From: Effusibacillus consociatus
GTDB taxonomy: Bacteria > Bacillota > Bacilli > Tumebacillales > Effusibacillaceae
Direction of reading: 5' to 3'
Length of the DNA: 64,000 nt
Assembly (NCBI RefSeq): GCF_042652925.1
Contig: NZ_JBHSHC010000002.1
Coordinates: 1 to 64,000, forward strand
Numbering within the stretch: the first letter of the stretch is position 1; each line of letters opens with the position of its first letter. The position numbers were made by a program, and so were the translations under genes. The notes beneath the pieces were generated by a model. That model saw only the letters and a list, made by a program, of their open reading frames with translations. It did no database searches and was not told the origin of the DNA. Of the stretch, positions 8,239-16,886 are shown piece after piece.

Positions 8239-9252
8239 TTAACTCAAAAATTCTCTATACCACTGAATAGTTTTGCGCAGTCCTTGATCTAGGGAATGTT
8301 TAGGCTGCCAACCCAGAATTTTTTTGGCTTTTTGTGATGATAGAAACATATTTTGGATTTCCTTTGACGTCTCGCTTAAAATAACAGGTTTTAATTGACT
8401 ATCCATTAATTCGATTATCTGTTGCACTAACTGCTTCGCAGAAACGGGAGATCCAAGACTAAAATTAAACGCTTCTCCGGACAATTTAAGCTCCTCCATC
8501 TTTTCCGCTAAGCAAAGGTAAGCTTCTACTCCATCTTCGACATAAAGATAATCCCGAATAGACGAACCTTCACTGCGAATCACAGGAGAATTCCCCTTAA
8601 AAAGGGAATAAATAGTCCCTGGTATCAACCGATTATAATTGAGGTCTCCTCCGCCAAAAACATTACCGCACCGGGTGATGGACACCGGAAGATTGAAAGA
8701 ATGGACGTAGCAAGCGCATAGATGTTCTACGCAACTTTTCGAAACATCATAAGGATATATCGCTTGCAAGGGGGTTGTTTCTACACAGGGAAGAACATCA
8801 CAGGTCCCATATACCTTGTCGCTGGAAGCCACTAGTACCCGCTTAACACTTGGAGTTCGTCTTGCGGCTTCTAATACATTCCATGTACCTTTGATATTGG
8901 TTTCAAAAGTAGCCAACGAATCCTGTGAAGCCTTTCCGACAATCGCCTGGGCAGCAAGATGGAAAACAGTATCCACCTCATGCTCACTCATGACCCTCAG
9001 TAAGGTTTTAAAATCTTCCACTCTTCCATACACAAGATTCATTTGTTTCTGGCAGCCCAATCGAAAGAGGTGGGAATTTACAAGATTTCCTCCCCGAACC
9101 AAGCCAATTACAATCGCTTCCGCCTTAACTAGCGAATTAGATAGCCAAGAACCGAGAAATCCGGTACACCCCGTAATCAACACTTTCCGGTCTTTCCAGA
9201 ATCGTTCCGTAGTTGCTCCATCCTTTCTTTTATGATGGGTATTAGCAATCAC
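8239..9252 (-). CDS. NAD(P)-dependent sugar epimerase/dehydratase (extended SDR)
   Basis: This 337-residue protein has the VLITGCTGFLGSWL nucleotide-binding motif near residue 24 and YPYDVSK as the catalytic YxxxK. A SSDKVYG motif lies before it. It follows rfbF and rfbG on the same strand and overlaps rfbG by 11 bases. An action on the product of RfbG, CDP-4-keto-6-deoxyglucose, is therefore likely, perhaps as a reductase or epimerase, but the specificity is inferred from context only. The GTG at 9252 is the only plausible start and has a weak ribosome site, which fits coupling to rfbG. Confidence 0.75.
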   Translation of the reverse strand: MIANTHHKRKDGATTERFWKDRKVLITGCTGFLGSWLSNSLVKAEAIVIGLVRGGNLVNSHLFRLGCQKQMNLVYGRVEDFKTLLRVMSEHEVDTVFHLAAQAIVGKASQDSLATFETNIKGTWNVLEAARRTPSVKRVLVASSDKVYGTCDVLPCVETTPLQAIYPYDVSKSCVEHLCACYVHSFNLPVSITRCGNVFGGGDLNYNRLIPGTIYSLFKGNSPVIRSEGSSIRDYLYVEDGVEAYLCLAEKMEELKLSGEAFNFSLGSPVSAKQLVQQIIELMDSQLKPVILSETSKEIQNMFLSSQKAKKILGWQPKHSLDQGLRKTIQWYREFLS

Positions 9253-10333
9253 TCGCTTTTGTATATTCTTCTATCTGTTTCAAGCTTATTGCCTTTAGAT
9301 CTTGATTTTTCCGATAAATCCGTGTCCACTCGATCACTTTACAGATCGCATGTTCCAGGTCCCACCTGGGATTCCACCCTAACTTCCATTTCGCCTTTGA
9401 GCAATCCAATTTTAAAAAACCTGCTTCATGGGGCTGATTTCCTTGTACGATTTTGTATCCCGCATTTTCACCCCATTTTTCACATACTTCCTTCACAATC
9501 CATTCAACCGGTTTTACATCATCATCATTCGGACCAAAATTCCACCCTTCTGCATAGATCGGCCCGTTTTGATACAACTTCTCAGCCAATAACAAATATC
9601 CGCTTACAGGTTCCAGTACATGCTGCCACGGTCTCGTCGCTTTCGGGTTTCGAATCATTATTTCTTTTCCGGTTAAAAGCGCACGAATGCAATCAGGAAG
9701 CAGGCGATCGGCAGCCCAATCACCGCCGCCAATCACGTTGCCCGCCCTTGCGGAGGCAAGCCCCACACCATGCTTCGCATACTCTTTTGGATGAAAAAAA
9801 GAGCTCCGGTAAGAAGAAGTGATTAACTCCGAGCAAGCTTTGCTGCTGGAATAGGGATCATAACCTCCCAGAGAATCGTTTTCCCGATAACCCCATGACC
9901 ATTCTCGATTTTGATAGCATTTATCCGAGGTTACATTAATTACTGATTTGATGCGTTTTCCTTGATTGACCGCACTTCTTACCGCTTCAAAAAGATTTAT
10001 CGTTCCCATTACATTGATTTCATACGTTTCTGCGGGACTTTGATAGGACTCTCGAACGAGAGGCTGTGCAGCCATATGGATCACAATATCCGGATCGGCG
10101 TTAAACAGAGATTCCCGCAATCGCTTTATGTCTCTTATATCGGCCGTAATTGAGCTAACCAATTGATCGATTTGACACAACTGAAACATACTCGGATTCG
10201 TTGGTGGCTGTAACGAGTATCCTGTTACTTTCGCACCTAAAGAGTAAAGCCACAAACATAGCCAAGAACCTTTAAATCCGGTATGACCGGTAACAAAAAC
10301 CTTTTTATTGTTCCAAAACGCGTGATCCAGCAT
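9242..10333 (-). CDS. rfbG: CDP-glucose 4,6-dehydratase
   Basis: This enzyme of about 363 residues converts CDP-glucose to CDP-4-keto-6-deoxyglucose. Seen are VFVTGHTGFKGSWLCLWL (NAD site), SLQPPTNPSMF, NVTSDKCYQN, and YDPYSSSKACSEL with the catalytic YxxxK, all characteristic of RfbG. Three in-frame ATGs exist (10375, 10345, 10333). The last has GGTGA six bases upstream and does not overlap rfbF, so it is chosen. The rfbF-rfbG pair is complete, but no rfbH (C3 dehydrase) follows in the window, so 3,6-dideoxyhexoses are not the obvious product. Confidence 0.9.
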   Translation of the reverse strand: MLDHAFWNNKKVFVTGHTGFKGSWLCLWLYSLGAKVTGYSLQPPTNPSMFQLCQIDQLVSSITADIRDIKRLRESLFNADPDIVIHMAAQPLVRESYQSPAETYEINVMGTINLFEAVRSAVNQGKRIKSVINVTSDKCYQNREWSWGYRENDSLGGYDPYSSSKACSELITSSYRSSFFHPKEYAKHGVGLASARAGNVIGGGDWAADRLLPDCIRALLTGKEIMIRNPKATRPWQHVLEPVSGYLLLAEKLYQNGPIYAEGWNFGPNDDDVKPVEWIVKEVCEKWGENAGYKIVQGNQPHEAGFLKLDCSKAKWKLGWNPRWDLEHAICKVIEWTRIYRKNQDLKAISLKQIEEYTKASDC

Positions 10334-10338
10334 TTTGT

Positions 10339-11118
10339 TCACCATTTTTTCCAGGGAGCTTTCCCGGATTTCCATAATTCTTCTAAATAATTCTTATCCC
10401 GCATCGTATCCATTGGATGCCAAAACCCGGAATATTTATAAGCCATAAGCTGGTCATCTCTGGCCAGGTTTTGTAAAGGGTCCATCTCCAATATCGTATG
10501 ATCGCCCTCCAGATAATCAAAAACCTGCGGCTGCATAACAAAGAAACCCGCGTTTATCCATCCTCCATCGCCCTTCGGTTTTTCTTGAAAGCCCTCAACC
10601 CGGTTATTGAGATCCAAGCTTAAAGCCCCAAATCTGCCAGTCGGCTGTGTCGCTGTCACTGTCGCCAACTTGCCGTGTGAACGATGATATTCTACCAATT
10701 CTTTAATATTTACATCAGAAACTCCATCGCCATAAGTTAACAAAAACGGTTCATTCCCTATATAAGGCTGTATTCGCTTCACCCTTCCACCCGTCATCGT
10801 ATCTTTTCCTGTGTCCAGCAAAGTTACTTGCCAGGGCTCAACGGTATGATTATGAATAATTCTTTCGTTCTGGTTTCGAAAATTAAAAGTGATATCCGTT
10901 TCATGCAAAAAATAATCGGCAAAATACTCTTTGACCCGATAACCTTTATAGCCCAAACAGATGACAAAATCATTAAATCCGTAATAAGAGTAGATTTTCA
11001 TTATGTGCCAGAGTATGGGTTTGTCTCCGATTTCAATCATCGGTTTTGGCTTCAGATGAGATTCTTCACTGATTCGCGTTCCAAATCCCCCTGCAAGAAT
11101 CACCACTTTCATATCCAC
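10339..11118 (-). CDS. rfbF: Glucose-1-phosphate cytidylyltransferase
   Basis: This 259-residue nucleotidyltransferase makes CDP-glucose from CTP and glucose-1-phosphate. It starts with VVILAGGFGTRISEESHLKPKPMIEIG, the pyrophosphorylase signature with the cytidylyl-specific E-S-H-L-K-P run. Later motifs are LTYGDGVSDVNI (metal site) and GGWINAGFFVMQP. Length and motifs match RfbF throughout. It lies immediately upstream of rfbG with a 5-base gap and downstream of the gmd-like gene, forming a nucleotide-sugar operon on the reverse strand. Confidence 0.93.
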   Translation of the reverse strand: MDMKVVILAGGFGTRISEESHLKPKPMIEIGDKPILWHIMKIYSYYGFNDFVICLGYKGYRVKEYFADYFLHETDITFNFRNQNERIIHNHTVEPWQVTLLDTGKDTMTGGRVKRIQPYIGNEPFLLTYGDGVSDVNIKELVEYHRSHGKLATVTATQPTGRFGALSLDLNNRVEGFQEKPKGDGGWINAGFFVMQPQVFDYLEGDHTILEMDPLQNLARDDQLMAYKYSGFWHPMDTMRDKNYLEELWKSGKAPWKKW

Positions 11119-11143
11119 ATTTCACCCCTGTAGCATATCCCCC

Positions 11144-12103
11144 TTAAACTCTTGACCGCCAATACTCCAGTAGATCCTGCAAGGTTTGCTTAAATGGAAT
11201 TTCCGGTTTCCATCCGGTTTGTTGATGGAACTTGTCATAGTTCCCTAATAGGATCTCGACATCCGACGGTCTCATTCTGCTTGGATCCTGCTGAATTTCT
11301 ATTTTGGCTGAACTGAGTCCAAGCAATTTATTTAACATATCTTCAATCGTATAGGTAACACCGGAAGCGATATTGTAGACTTCCCCGGGAACACCTTTTT
11401 CTACCGCTAACCAATAGCCTCTTACCACGTCTCTCACATCGGTAAAGTCACGTTTTGCCTGCAAATTGCCAACATAAAGGACGGGAGGCTTAATCCCCTT
11501 TTCAATTTCAGCAATTTGCTTGGCAAAGTTCGAAGTCACAAATGCTTCACCCCGGCGGGGACCAGTGTGGTTGAAAGTGCGGGTTCGAATGACTTTAAGG
11601 CCGTAACTTTGATTATACTGGTATCCCAAATAGTCCTGCCCCACTTTGCTTACCGCATATGGGCTTAATGGACGAAGAGGGTTATCTTCTTTGATCGGAA
11701 CTTCGTCGGGATAGACTTGGCCATACTCCTCGCTGGAACATGCAATTTGGATCGTACAATCAGGACAGTACTTAAGAGCCGCCTCAAACAGATTTACCTG
11801 TCCAATCTGATTGACTAAAATCGTCTCTGCCGGTGAATTCCATGACGTAGGCACGAAACTTTGAGCCGCTAGATGAAAAATGAAATCCGGTTTGATGGTT
11901 TTCATCATCTCGTTAACCGAGTGAGGATCTTTTAATTCACATTCCACCAAATGGATATCGTTTAGAATATGCTGGATATGTTCCATCCGGCTCCTGAGTC
12001 GATAAGTTCCGTATACCTCAACGTCTTTTTTGTTGTTTAACAGCCATTCTGCCAGATGGCTTCCCGCAAATCCCGTGATACCTGTGATCAAAGCTTTTGT
12101 CAT
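11144..12103 (-). CDS. GDP-mannose 4,6-dehydratase family protein
   Basis: This 319-residue SDR protein has ALITGITGFAGSHLAEWLL at the N-terminus, ACSSEEYGQV and SPYAVSKVGQ (YxxxK), then RTFNHTGPRRGE, a stretch typical of the GDP-mannose dehydratase group. GMD makes GDP-4-keto-6-deoxymannose, the precursor of GDP-rhamnose, fucose or perosamine. The protein is shorter than E. coli Gmd (about 370) and could instead be the related 4-reductase (Rmd). A GDP-mannose source, manC, is 10 kb away. GGAAGGATGACACC precedes the ATG. Confidence 0.8.
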   Translation of the reverse strand: MTKALITGITGFAGSHLAEWLLNNKKDVEVYGTYRLRSRMEHIQHILNDIHLVECELKDPHSVNEMMKTIKPDFIFHLAAQSFVPTSWNSPAETILVNQIGQVNLFEAALKYCPDCTIQIACSSEEYGQVYPDEVPIKEDNPLRPLSPYAVSKVGQDYLGYQYNQSYGLKVIRTRTFNHTGPRRGEAFVTSNFAKQIAEIEKGIKPPVLYVGNLQAKRDFTDVRDVVRGYWLAVEKGVPGEVYNIASGVTYTIEDMLNKLLGLSSAKIEIQQDPSRMRPSDVEILLGNYDKFHQQTGWKPEIPFKQTLQDLLEYWRSRV

Positions 12104-12184
12104 GGTGTCATCCTTCCCCTGTTAATCTCATTCAAATACAAATTATTCCTTGCTATTTGAAATGGTTATTAAAATGGGGGCCCT

Positions 12185-13345
12185 TTATTTTTGTTGGATG
12201 ATTTTTTGTACCCTTCTTTGAAATATTTCCTTCCGAAACAAATTCACAGCACGTTTCCGGCCCTTTGTCCCCATTCTCACTCTTTTAGCAGACTCATGAA
12301 CGAGATCTTGAATGTAAGAACTTAATAAAACAATATCCCCTGTGCCAGCCAACAACCCGGTTTCTCCATTGACCACGATTTCTTTCAAGCCCCCGGATTC
12401 AAAGGCGACAACAGGTTTTCCAAATGACATGGCTTCAAGAGCGACATTAGGAAAAGCTTCTTCAACTATGCTTGGTACAACTACCATATCGACAGAAGCG
12501 AGAACTTCTTCAATATGAGGAAGTGCGCCCAAATACCTAAACTCCACTGATTCAAGTAGTTTCGCTTCTTCCTGGCAAACATTGAAATATCCGGGATCCC
12601 CTATATTTCCCGCAGCCAAGAGAATGATCGTTTTTTCTTGATTTTTGAGAAAAGAACAAGCACGTATTAATTCCAATAAGCCCTTTCCCTGATAGACCGA
12701 TCCAAACCATCCGATCACAACATGATTGTAAGTCCATCCGTTTTGATTGCGGACTTTTTGTCTATTCCCTATAAGTGAAGGATAGGAGGGGATTTCAACG
12801 CCATAAGGCAGGAGTTGAACAGAGCTTGCGGTATTATTTCCCTGCGAAATTGACTGTGCAACGGTCATAGAGGGCACAAGGACTCGATCCGAATGGGAGT
12901 GAATCATGGACAGAAAACGATCGATCCCGTCAAGCTTGGGAATCACTTCGTGAATGTACCACCAAACAGGGATTTTTCTTTTACGTGCAATCAACGCCGG
13001 CATCCCATTAATGGCACTATTGGAAACAATTAAGTCCGGGGAATAAGTCGCTATCACTTCATTTAGTTCACTGTCATCTGCTGCTTGTTGAAAAATGCTC
13101 AACTCTTCAACTAACTCGTTAGGATTATAGATAAGATTCCATAAAAAAGGAAAGGAAACCAGCCGGGTATCCATACCCATTTGTATGGCTCTTTCATAGG
13201 ACAAACCGGGTGTGGGACTAATCCAAAGTACTTCTAAATGAACACTCTGACAGGCCGATCCAAACATCAGTAAAGCTTTCTCCGCCCCGGTCACTATTTG
13301 TGGATGAGCGTGATGACTTACCAGCATCACCTTTTGTATGTTCAC
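12185..13345 (-). CDS. Family 4 glycosyltransferase
   Basis: This 386-residue GT-B enzyme has an N-terminal SHHAHPQIVTGAEKALLMFG region and a donor domain with VIGWFGSVYQGKGLLELIRA. The EEAFPNVALEAMSFGKPVVAFESGGLKEIV stretch includes the ExxxxxxxE motif of retaining GT4 transferases. GTG start. It lies between the gmd-like gene and rfbB on the same strand, so it is part of the nucleotide-sugar/glycosyltransferase operon. Donor and acceptor are unknown. Confidence 0.87.
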   Translation of the reverse strand: MNIQKVMLVSHHAHPQIVTGAEKALLMFGSACQSVHLEVLWISPTPGLSYERAIQMGMDTRLVSFPFLWNLIYNPNELVEELSIFQQAADDSELNEVIATYSPDLIVSNSAINGMPALIARKRKIPVWWYIHEVIPKLDGIDRFLSMIHSHSDRVLVPSMTVAQSISQGNNTASSVQLLPYGVEIPSYPSLIGNRQKVRNQNGWTYNHVVIGWFGSVYQGKGLLELIRACSFLKNQEKTIILLAAGNIGDPGYFNVCQEEAKLLESVEFRYLGALPHIEEVLASVDMVVVPSIVEEAFPNVALEAMSFGKPVVAFESGGLKEIVVNGETGLLAGTGDIVLLSSYIQDLVHESAKRVRMGTKGRKRAVNLFRKEIFQRRVQKIIQQK

Positions 13346-13367
13346 GGAGAATCACCCGCCTCCTTTT

Positions 13368-14330
13368 CTAAGGCCGTGTCCACCATTCCCGGTTGTCAAT
13401 GTACCATTGCACCGTTTCTTTAATTCCTGTTTCAAAGGTATATTTTGGTGTCCACCCCAGTCCGGTTCGAATCTTAGTTGAATCTATCGCATAACGACGG
13501 TCATGACCGGGGCGATCTTGGACGAAACGAATCAAACTTTCCGGTTTGTTCAATATAGACAATATCATCTTTACGATATCGATATTTGCCCATTCATTCC
13601 TTCCACCTACATTGTATACTTCGCCCGGCTTCCCTTTATGAATCACTAGATCAATAGCCGAACAATGATCTTCCACGTGCAGCCAATCACGAATATGTGT
13701 TCCATCCCCATAAACCGGAAGTTCCTTATCCTGCAGTGCGTTGGAAATTATAAGCGGAATAAGCTTCTCAGGATACTGGTAAGGACCGTAGTTGTTGGAG
13801 CAGCGGGTGATATTTACAGGTATCTTATAAGTTTCATGGTAAGCACGAACCAATAGATCAGCCCCCGCTTTGCTTGAAGAATAAGGACTGTTAGGACAGA
13901 GAGGCGTCTCTTCAGAAAAAAAGCCAGTTTCCCCCAGAGCGCCATATACCTCATCAGTGGAAATCTGTACAAACTTCTTGACATTGTATTTTCGAGCTGC
14001 ATCAAGCAACACCTGGCTACCTAAAACATTCGTTCGGACAAAAATATCCGGTTGAGCGATGCTGCGGTCTACGTGCGATTCTGCAGCAAAATTTACAATA
14101 GTGTCCACTGTTTCCCCCGCCACAAGGGATTCTACCAACTGCCGATCACAAATATCACCTTTCACAAATTGATAGTGGGGACGGTTAGCAACATCGTTCA
14201 GGTTTTCAAGTTTCCCCGCATAAGTCAGCCGATCAAGGTTAATGATCCGATAATCAGGGTACTTGTGAATCATGAAGCGAACAAAATTGCTGCCGATAAA
14301 ACCAGCGCCACCAGTAATAAGTAATTTCAT
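13368..14330 (-). CDS. rfbB: dTDP-glucose 4,6-dehydratase
   Basis: This 320-residue enzyme is the second step of dTDP-rhamnose synthesis. It has LLITGGAGFIGSNFVRFM, FAAESHVDRSI, STDEVYG, SPYSSSKAGADLLVRAY (YxxxK) and NNYGPYQYPEKLIPL, a full set of RfbB signatures. The start overlaps the rfbA stop by 4 bases (ATGA), so the two are coupled. Together with rfbC-like and rfbD at 0.7-2 kb the pathway is complete in this window, although split by about 12 kb. Confidence 0.95.
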   Translation of the reverse strand: MKLLITGGAGFIGSNFVRFMIHKYPDYRIINLDRLTYAGKLENLNDVANRPHYQFVKGDICDRQLVESLVAGETVDTIVNFAAESHVDRSIAQPDIFVRTNVLGSQVLLDAARKYNVKKFVQISTDEVYGALGETGFFSEETPLCPNSPYSSSKAGADLLVRAYHETYKIPVNITRCSNNYGPYQYPEKLIPLIISNALQDKELPVYGDGTHIRDWLHVEDHCSAIDLVIHKGKPGEVYNVGGRNEWANIDIVKMILSILNKPESLIRFVQDRPGHDRRYAIDSTKIRTGLGWTPKYTFETGIKETVQWYIDNREWWTRP

Positions 14331-15076
14331 AAGTTCTCCTCTTTAATGGCTTCTGTGAAATCCAAATCCATATCCTTAACCAATCCATTCGCCTGAAAAA
14401 GGGAGGAATGAGTTCCTGTATCGGTCCACCAGCCCTGCAGAACATCATAGGTGAGCTCGTTTCGCACAATATAAGCATTGTTGACATCGGTAATCTCCAG
14501 TTCACCGCGGTCGGAAGGCTTTAAAGATTTAATGATATCAAACACATTGCTGTCATACATGTAAATTCCGGTTACCGCATAATTACTCTTGGGAACACGT
14601 GGTTTTTCTTCGATGGAGGCTATCTTATTGCCGTTGAGTTCCACTACTCCGTATCGCCTGGGATCTTCGACATGTTTAATAAGTATCTTGGCACCCTTCC
14701 CTTGTTCCCTGAATTTTTCTATATAAGGAAGAATATCGTCGGAGAAAACATTATCGCCAAGAATTACGGTCATCAACTCGCCTTGTACAAACTTCTCCGC
14801 CAACCCTAAGGCATGAGCGATACCTCCCGGATGATCCTGTACTTTATAGGTGAAGGTGACACCAAACTCACGACCGCTGCCCAATAGGTTCACCACATCC
14901 CCCATATGCTCCCGACCTGTTATGATCAGGATTTCTTGAATGCCACCCTTGAGCAGTTTATAGAGGGGATAATAAATCATCGGGTATTTCCCAACTGGCA
15001 GCAAGTGTTTATTTGTCACTTTCGTCAATGGATAAAGTCGGGAACCAGTTCCTCCGGCAAGAATGATACCTTTCAA
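14327..15076 (-). CDS. rfbA: Glucose-1-phosphate thymidylyltransferase
   Basis: This protein of about 249 residues makes dTDP-glucose, the first step to dTDP-rhamnose. It shows GIILAGGTGSRLYPLTKVTNKHLLPVG, MIYYPLYKLL, VILGDNVFSD and EKPRVPKSNYAVTGIYMYD. This is the short Bacillales type of RfbA. The TTG at 15076 is chosen because GGAGG lies about 8 bases upstream and the protein then begins KGIILAGG as in homologues; an ATG at 15091 has no ribosome site. It is the first gene of the rfbA-rfbB pair. Confidence 0.93.
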   Translation of the reverse strand: MKGIILAGGTGSRLYPLTKVTNKHLLPVGKYPMIYYPLYKLLKGGIQEILIITGREHMGDVVNLLGSGREFGVTFTYKVQDHPGGIAHALGLAEKFVQGELMTVILGDNVFSDDILPYIEKFREQGKGAKILIKHVEDPRRYGVVELNGNKIASIEEKPRVPKSNYAVTGIYMYDSNVFDIIKSLKPSDRGELEITDVNNAYIVRNELTYDVLQGWWTDTGTHSSLFQANGLVKDMDLDFTEAIKEENL

Positions 15077-15204
15077 TTTCCATTCCTCCATAGAGCATCT
15101 TGTTGGTCCTTAATTGACGCCGAGAACCTCGACTCTTTGACTAAAGTATGCATCCGTGGGAATAGATGAAATGATTGATTCGTCTAAAATATTTGATGGA
15201 GAAA

Positions 15205-15903
15205 TTAAGTATCTAACTTAAAGGGGTCCATTCGTAGACTCATCCTGACAAGAAAGGACAGAGGGGTCCGTATATTATAGTCCAGTACCTGATCAATGGG
15301 ATAAAACGGCCAGGACTCATTCATTCTGTCCCAGAAAACCGCGTCGCCATATCCCCAACATTTTGGATCCTCATCCCAATAACTTCCGTACTTCTGCAAA
15401 ATTCCATCTAAAATACTGCGCCTATGCATTACACTACAATGGTCAACAAGCCCTGCAGCTTTTTTCAACACTCCCAAAGTCTTTCTGATTGTTATGGTTA
15501 AATCGATGTCCGTCACTTGTTGAGCGGAATAAGCGACTTTTATATCCGGGTTGTCATCGAGGAATTTACTCATAATCTCTAGTCGTTTCTTGTGATAATA
15601 ATTGTCATCCGTTAAGTAACTGATATATTGACCCTTGGCCAATGATAGAGCCTGATTAATAAGAACTGCATAACGGGTTTTCTTGGGGCGCTCCTCATCT
15701 TCTACATCAGATCTATGATAATGTACACGGGAATCATTTAAATACGCACGAAATACATCCTCTGTCTTCTGATTTGAGTTATCATCCATAATAAACAATT
15801 CAAAATCAGCCATCGTTTGCTGAAGTACGCTTTCGATCGCTTGTCCTACAAATTGCGGTTTATTGTAACTTGTTAAGATAACCGATACTTTAGGATCATC
15901 CAT
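15205..15903 (-). CDS. Family 2 glycosyltransferase
   Basis: This 232-residue GT-A protein begins with VSVILTSYNKPQFVGQAIESVL and has FIMDDNSNQKT and YLTDDNYYHKKRLE, the metal- and donor-binding motifs. It is at the short end for GT2 and has no transmembrane helices, so it may act alone on a lipid-linked or protein-linked glycan in the cytoplasm. A GGGGGGG tract precedes the ATG at 15903. It is the last gene of a reverse-strand glycosyltransferase set that begins at 20361. Confidence 0.82.
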   Translation of the reverse strand: MDDPKVSVILTSYNKPQFVGQAIESVLQQTMADFELFIMDDNSNQKTEDVFRAYLNDSRVHYHRSDVEDEERPKKTRYAVLINQALSLAKGQYISYLTDDNYYHKKRLEIMSKFLDDNPDIKVAYSAQQVTDIDLTITIRKTLGVLKKAAGLVDHCSVMHRRSILDGILQKYGSYWDEDPKCWGYGDAVFWDRMNESWPFYPIDQVLDYNIRTPLSFLVRMSLRMDPFKLDT

Positions 15904-15918
15904 CAAAGCCCCCCCTAA

Positions 15919-16839
15919 TTACGTGTGACCGTTGAGAAAAGATACTAAAGGACGAATTTCGTTACGCAATCTTTTCATTTCTTCACTGTTGAGAGAACCC
16001 ATTTTTAATTTTTGATAAATACTGTCACCTACATCTCCCCATTTTCTTGTAAAATTCACGGCAGAACTTTCAAATTGACGCGAACCTAATTGGATAAATA
16101 GCGAACTGGTTACATTCCCGTAATGGTGGACATAACTCCCTGGATAAACCATAATATCTGAAAACTTTTCACTGAGCAGAGTTCTTTGGACAAAATCAAC
16201 ATCTTCCCAAAAAGCAAGACCGAATCCTTCTTCAAACAAGCCGATCTCTTCAAACAGTTCCTTACGAATCAGAACGATTGAAAATAACTCATCAAAGTAT
16301 TGCTGTGATCGGTACTTTTCGGTAAAGGAAGCAGCGAAACGTTCAAAGCCGTTGTAATATTCGTCAAGGGATTCGAGGGTAGGTTGTGGTCCCGGCCTGG
16401 AACTGAGAAATTCATACTCTTCAGGAAATTGATTCCGCCCGGCATGAACTCGAATATAAAAATTCTCGACCGGGCTTACCATTCCCAAATTCAAATTGCT
16501 TCTCATTTGTTCAACTAGTGGAGGAAGCCAGTTTTTAGACACCACAATATCGTTATTACAAATACAAATAAAATCCCCATTCGCTTGCTTGATTCCTTGA
16601 TTCCAAGCTTTTGCCACTCCTAAATTGTCCCGGTTGTATATGATTTGCAAGTTTTTAAGTTGATCATAATCCTTCACCTCTAAACGGCTGATTTTTTCTC
16701 TTGTACCATCTGTGGATCCGTTGTCAATCAGGATTAATTCATAAGGAATGCCAGTTTTCTTAAAAATGCTGTTCAAGCACTGTTCGGTCACTTGGTATTG
16801 GTTGAATAGAGGGATAATAATACTAATTAAAGGATTCAT
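15919..16839 (-). CDS. Family 2 glycosyltransferase
   Basis: This protein of about 306 residues is a close paralogue of the gene at 2077-2979. It has LISIIIPLFNQYQVTEQCLNSIF, LIDNGSTDGTREK, AWNQGIKQANGDFICICNNDIVVS and VYPGSYVHHYGNV. The ATG at 16839 was chosen because it aligns with the start of the paralogue and GGAGG lies upstream. The long shared tracts suggest gene duplication within the cluster. The transferred sugar is unknown. Confidence 0.86.
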   Translation of the reverse strand: MNPLISIIIPLFNQYQVTEQCLNSIFKKTGIPYELILIDNGSTDGTREKISRLEVKDYDQLKNLQIIYNRDNLGVAKAWNQGIKQANGDFICICNNDIVVSKNWLPPLVEQMRSNLNLGMVSPVENFYIRVHAGRNQFPEEYEFLSSRPGPQPTLESLDEYYNGFERFAASFTEKYRSQQYFDELFSIVLIRKELFEEIGLFEEGFGLAFWEDVDFVQRTLLSEKFSDIMVYPGSYVHHYGNVTSSLFIQLGSRQFESSAVNFTRKWGDVGDSIYQKLKMGSLNSEEMKRLRNEIRPLVSFLNGHT

Positions 16840-16886
16840 TTGCCCTAACACCTCCAGATCATGCACATCAAAACTTTGGTCATGTC

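Noticed and set aside
9232..9822. Long forward reading frame opposite rfbG
   Set aside because: It lies on the antisense strand of a clearly conserved rfbG gene and has no protein family features.
12129..12164. CATTCAAATA/TATTTGAAATG inverted repeat as a regulatory element
   Set aside because: Only a short imperfect hairpin in an AT-rich gap with no T-run or recurring copy; evidence too weak.
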